Source of the DNA: Faeciplasma avium
GTDB lineage: Bacteria > Bacillota > Clostridia > Oscillospirales > Ruminococcaceae
NCBI GenBank assembly: GCA_018713505.1
Contig: DVOL01000099.1
Location: 1-5,529, forward strand
DNA length: 5,529 nt
Reading direction: 5' to 3'
Below the pieces are notes generated by a model that ran no database searches, was not told where the DNA came from, and worked only from the letters and a program-made list of their open reading frames with translations. The translations under genes and the position numbers were made by a program. Below are positions 5,100-5,529 of this stretch, piece by piece (positions within the stretch are counted from its first letter, which is position 1; the number at the start of each line of letters is the position of its first letter).

Positions 5100-5193
5100 G
5101 CCTTCCTCCGGGAGGAAGGTGGCACGCGGCAGGGGTTTCCCGAAGCGAATGAAATGAGCTTTGGGGGTTCGCTGCGTAGCGTGACGGAAGGAG
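5100..5193 (-). repeat. Palindromic intergenic repeat, copy A (minus orientation)
   Basis: CCTTCCTCC-G-GGAGGAAGG (5101-5119) forms a 9-bp hairpin. CACGC/GCGTG (5123-5127/5179-5183) pairs around an insert containing AGCGAA/TTCGCT (5144-5149/5168-5173). The right edge GACGGAAGGAG (5183-5193), read on the minus strand, starts CTCCTTCCGTC. Overall plan (CTCC-TC start, central hairpin, terminal CTCC/GGAG hairpin) matches copy B in opposite orientation. The family resembles repeats I recall from Oscillospiraceae intergenic regions. Confidence 0.55.
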
Positions 5194-5236
5194 CCCGCGT
5201 GACTTTGGATTTGTACTGATTATATCGCAACGCGCT

Positions 5237-5280
5237 CTCCCTCACCCGACTTCGTCGGGAGCTCCCTCCCAGAGGGGGCC
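5237..5280 (+). repeat. Palindromic intergenic repeat, copy B (plus orientation)
   Basis: It starts CTCCCTCA. A central hairpin CCCGAC/GTCGGG (5245-5250/5254-5259) is followed by GCTCCCTC/GAGGGGGC (5261-5268/5272-5279) with one T.G pair and the loop CCA. It is shorter than copy A because its central hairpin carries no insert. Between the copies (5194-5236) I see no gene; CGCG occurs at both edges. Confidence 0.55.
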
Positions 5281-5328
5281 TTTGATTTGTGCGCCCCGAA
5301 AGTCCATCTACTTTTCCTGACAAGCACT

Positions 5329-5348
5329 GCTTTTGTGGACACAAAAGC
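5329..5348. repeat. 9-bp inverted repeat next to the minus-strand gene terminator
   Basis: GCTTTTGTG (5329-5337) and CACAAAAGC (5340-5348) are perfect inverted copies with two bases between them. On the minus strand this follows the terminator hairpin directly and supplies its T-rich tail. It may be a second, weaker stop signal; no regulator binding site is recognised. Confidence 0.4.
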
Positions 5349-5351
5349 GAA

Positions 5352-5370
5352 GCCCCGCACAAGGCGGGGC
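5352..5370 (-). terminator. Intrinsic terminator of the right-hand minus-strand gene
   Basis: GCCCCGC/GCGGGGC (5352-5358/5364-5370) is a perfect 7-bp stem with a five-base loop. On the minus strand it begins 9 bases after the stop codon at 5380-5382 and is followed by TTCGCTTTTG. The T-tract is interrupted, so efficiency is uncertain, but position and stem strongly suggest the end of this gene. Its loop ACAAG (plus strand) is the same as in the prmC terminator. Confidence 0.65.
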
Positions 5371-5379
5371 GAGGATAGT

Positions 5380-5529
5380 TTATTTCGAATATTGATTCAA
5401 TTTCTCAACAATTGAAATAAAACGGGAATCTTGACGGATGCAATCATATCGAGGATGCTGCATTTTTTTTAGAATATGATAGCATTCTGTGTGTTCTGTA
5501 CACTCGTGAAAATCTTTGCTCGGTTCAGG
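5380..5529 (-). CDS. C-terminal fragment of an unidentified minus-strand protein
   Basis: The minus strand is open from the window edge to a TAA at 5380-5382 and encodes the last 49 residues of a protein. The visible part includes CTEHTECYHILKKMQH and ends with IVEKLNQYSK. It has three cysteines and several histidines, could be partly helical and shows no membrane segment. I do not recognise the family. The stretch is about one-third GC, far below the prmC operon, and uses A/T-ending codons, so it may be acquired DNA. The terminator placed 9 bases downstream supports a real gene end. It is transcribed towards the prmC operon. The start lies beyond the window. Confidence 0.6.
   Translation of the reverse strand, partial: PEPSKDFHECTEHTECYHILKKMQHPRYDCIRQDSRFISIVEKLNQYSK

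Noticed and set aside
5219..5224. TATAAT on the minus strand as a promoter
   Set aside because: No -35-like hexamer lies at the right distance (GGGTGA is there) and no extended -10 TG is present, so it is likely chance.
4946..5280. CRISPR array
   Set aside because: The repeats are few, palindromic, of different families and not regularly spaced.
4902..5362. Two ORFs of about 105-109 codons crossing the repeat mosaic
   Set aside because: Both run through terminators and palindromes on one strand or the other, and neither shows a recognisable domain.

Overview
The window looks like chromosomal DNA from an anaerobic, low-to-mid-GC Firmicute, most likely a gut-type clostridium (Oscillospiraceae/Ruminococcaceae-like). 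This is inferred from three things: strong AGGAGG-type ribosome binding sites, a DUF1385 (YqhQ-type) gene next to prmC, and intergenic palindromes of the GTAGGGGCG and CTCCCTC/CTTCCTCC types that I recall being abundant in such genomes. The four main genes use AGG (Arg) and ATA (Ile) very often. No 16S or other marker is present, so the placement is tentative.

Positions 1-4137 hold a tightly packed plus-strand operon. It starts with the last 38 codons of an unidentified protein. Next come an OmpR/PhoB-type response regulator (152-856), its HAMP/HisKA sensor histidine kinase (888-2309), the polytopic DUF1385 membrane protein (2313-3293) and the release-factor glutamine methyltransferase PrmC (GTG start, 3280-4137). 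Gaps are 34, 31, 3 and -14 bases, which suggests co-transcription and translational coupling at the last two junctions. An intrinsic terminator (4144-4174) closes the operon. PrmC methylates the GGQ glutamine of release factors. The two-component pair would sense an unknown envelope signal.

Positions 4180-5370 hold no convincing protein gene. The GC-rich first half (4184-4805) is the most striking part. Its long inverted repeats are all mutually nested. They form a set of long-range outer stems closing on a four-way junction: a 14-bp closing stem and three arms with basal stems of 15-22 bp, separated by only 2-4 unpaired bases. This is the layout of a large structured RNA of about 620 nt. I do not recognise it as a known class, and its coding strand is not resolved. 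A weak minus-strand promoter candidate (4843-4872) sits just to its right, behind a bidirectional terminator-like hairpin (4881-4924).

Positions 4946-5348 are a mosaic of short palindromic repeats: a 50-bp double-hairpin element, a 13-bp-stem bidirectional terminator, two small hairpins, and two apparently related palindromic repeats in opposite orientations.

Positions 5380-5529 contain the last 49 codons of an unidentified minus-strand gene with its own terminator (5352-5370). It is about one-third GC, well below the operon, which suggests a separate and possibly acquired segment. It converges on the prmC operon, so the whole repeat/RNA region is a convergent intergenic space.
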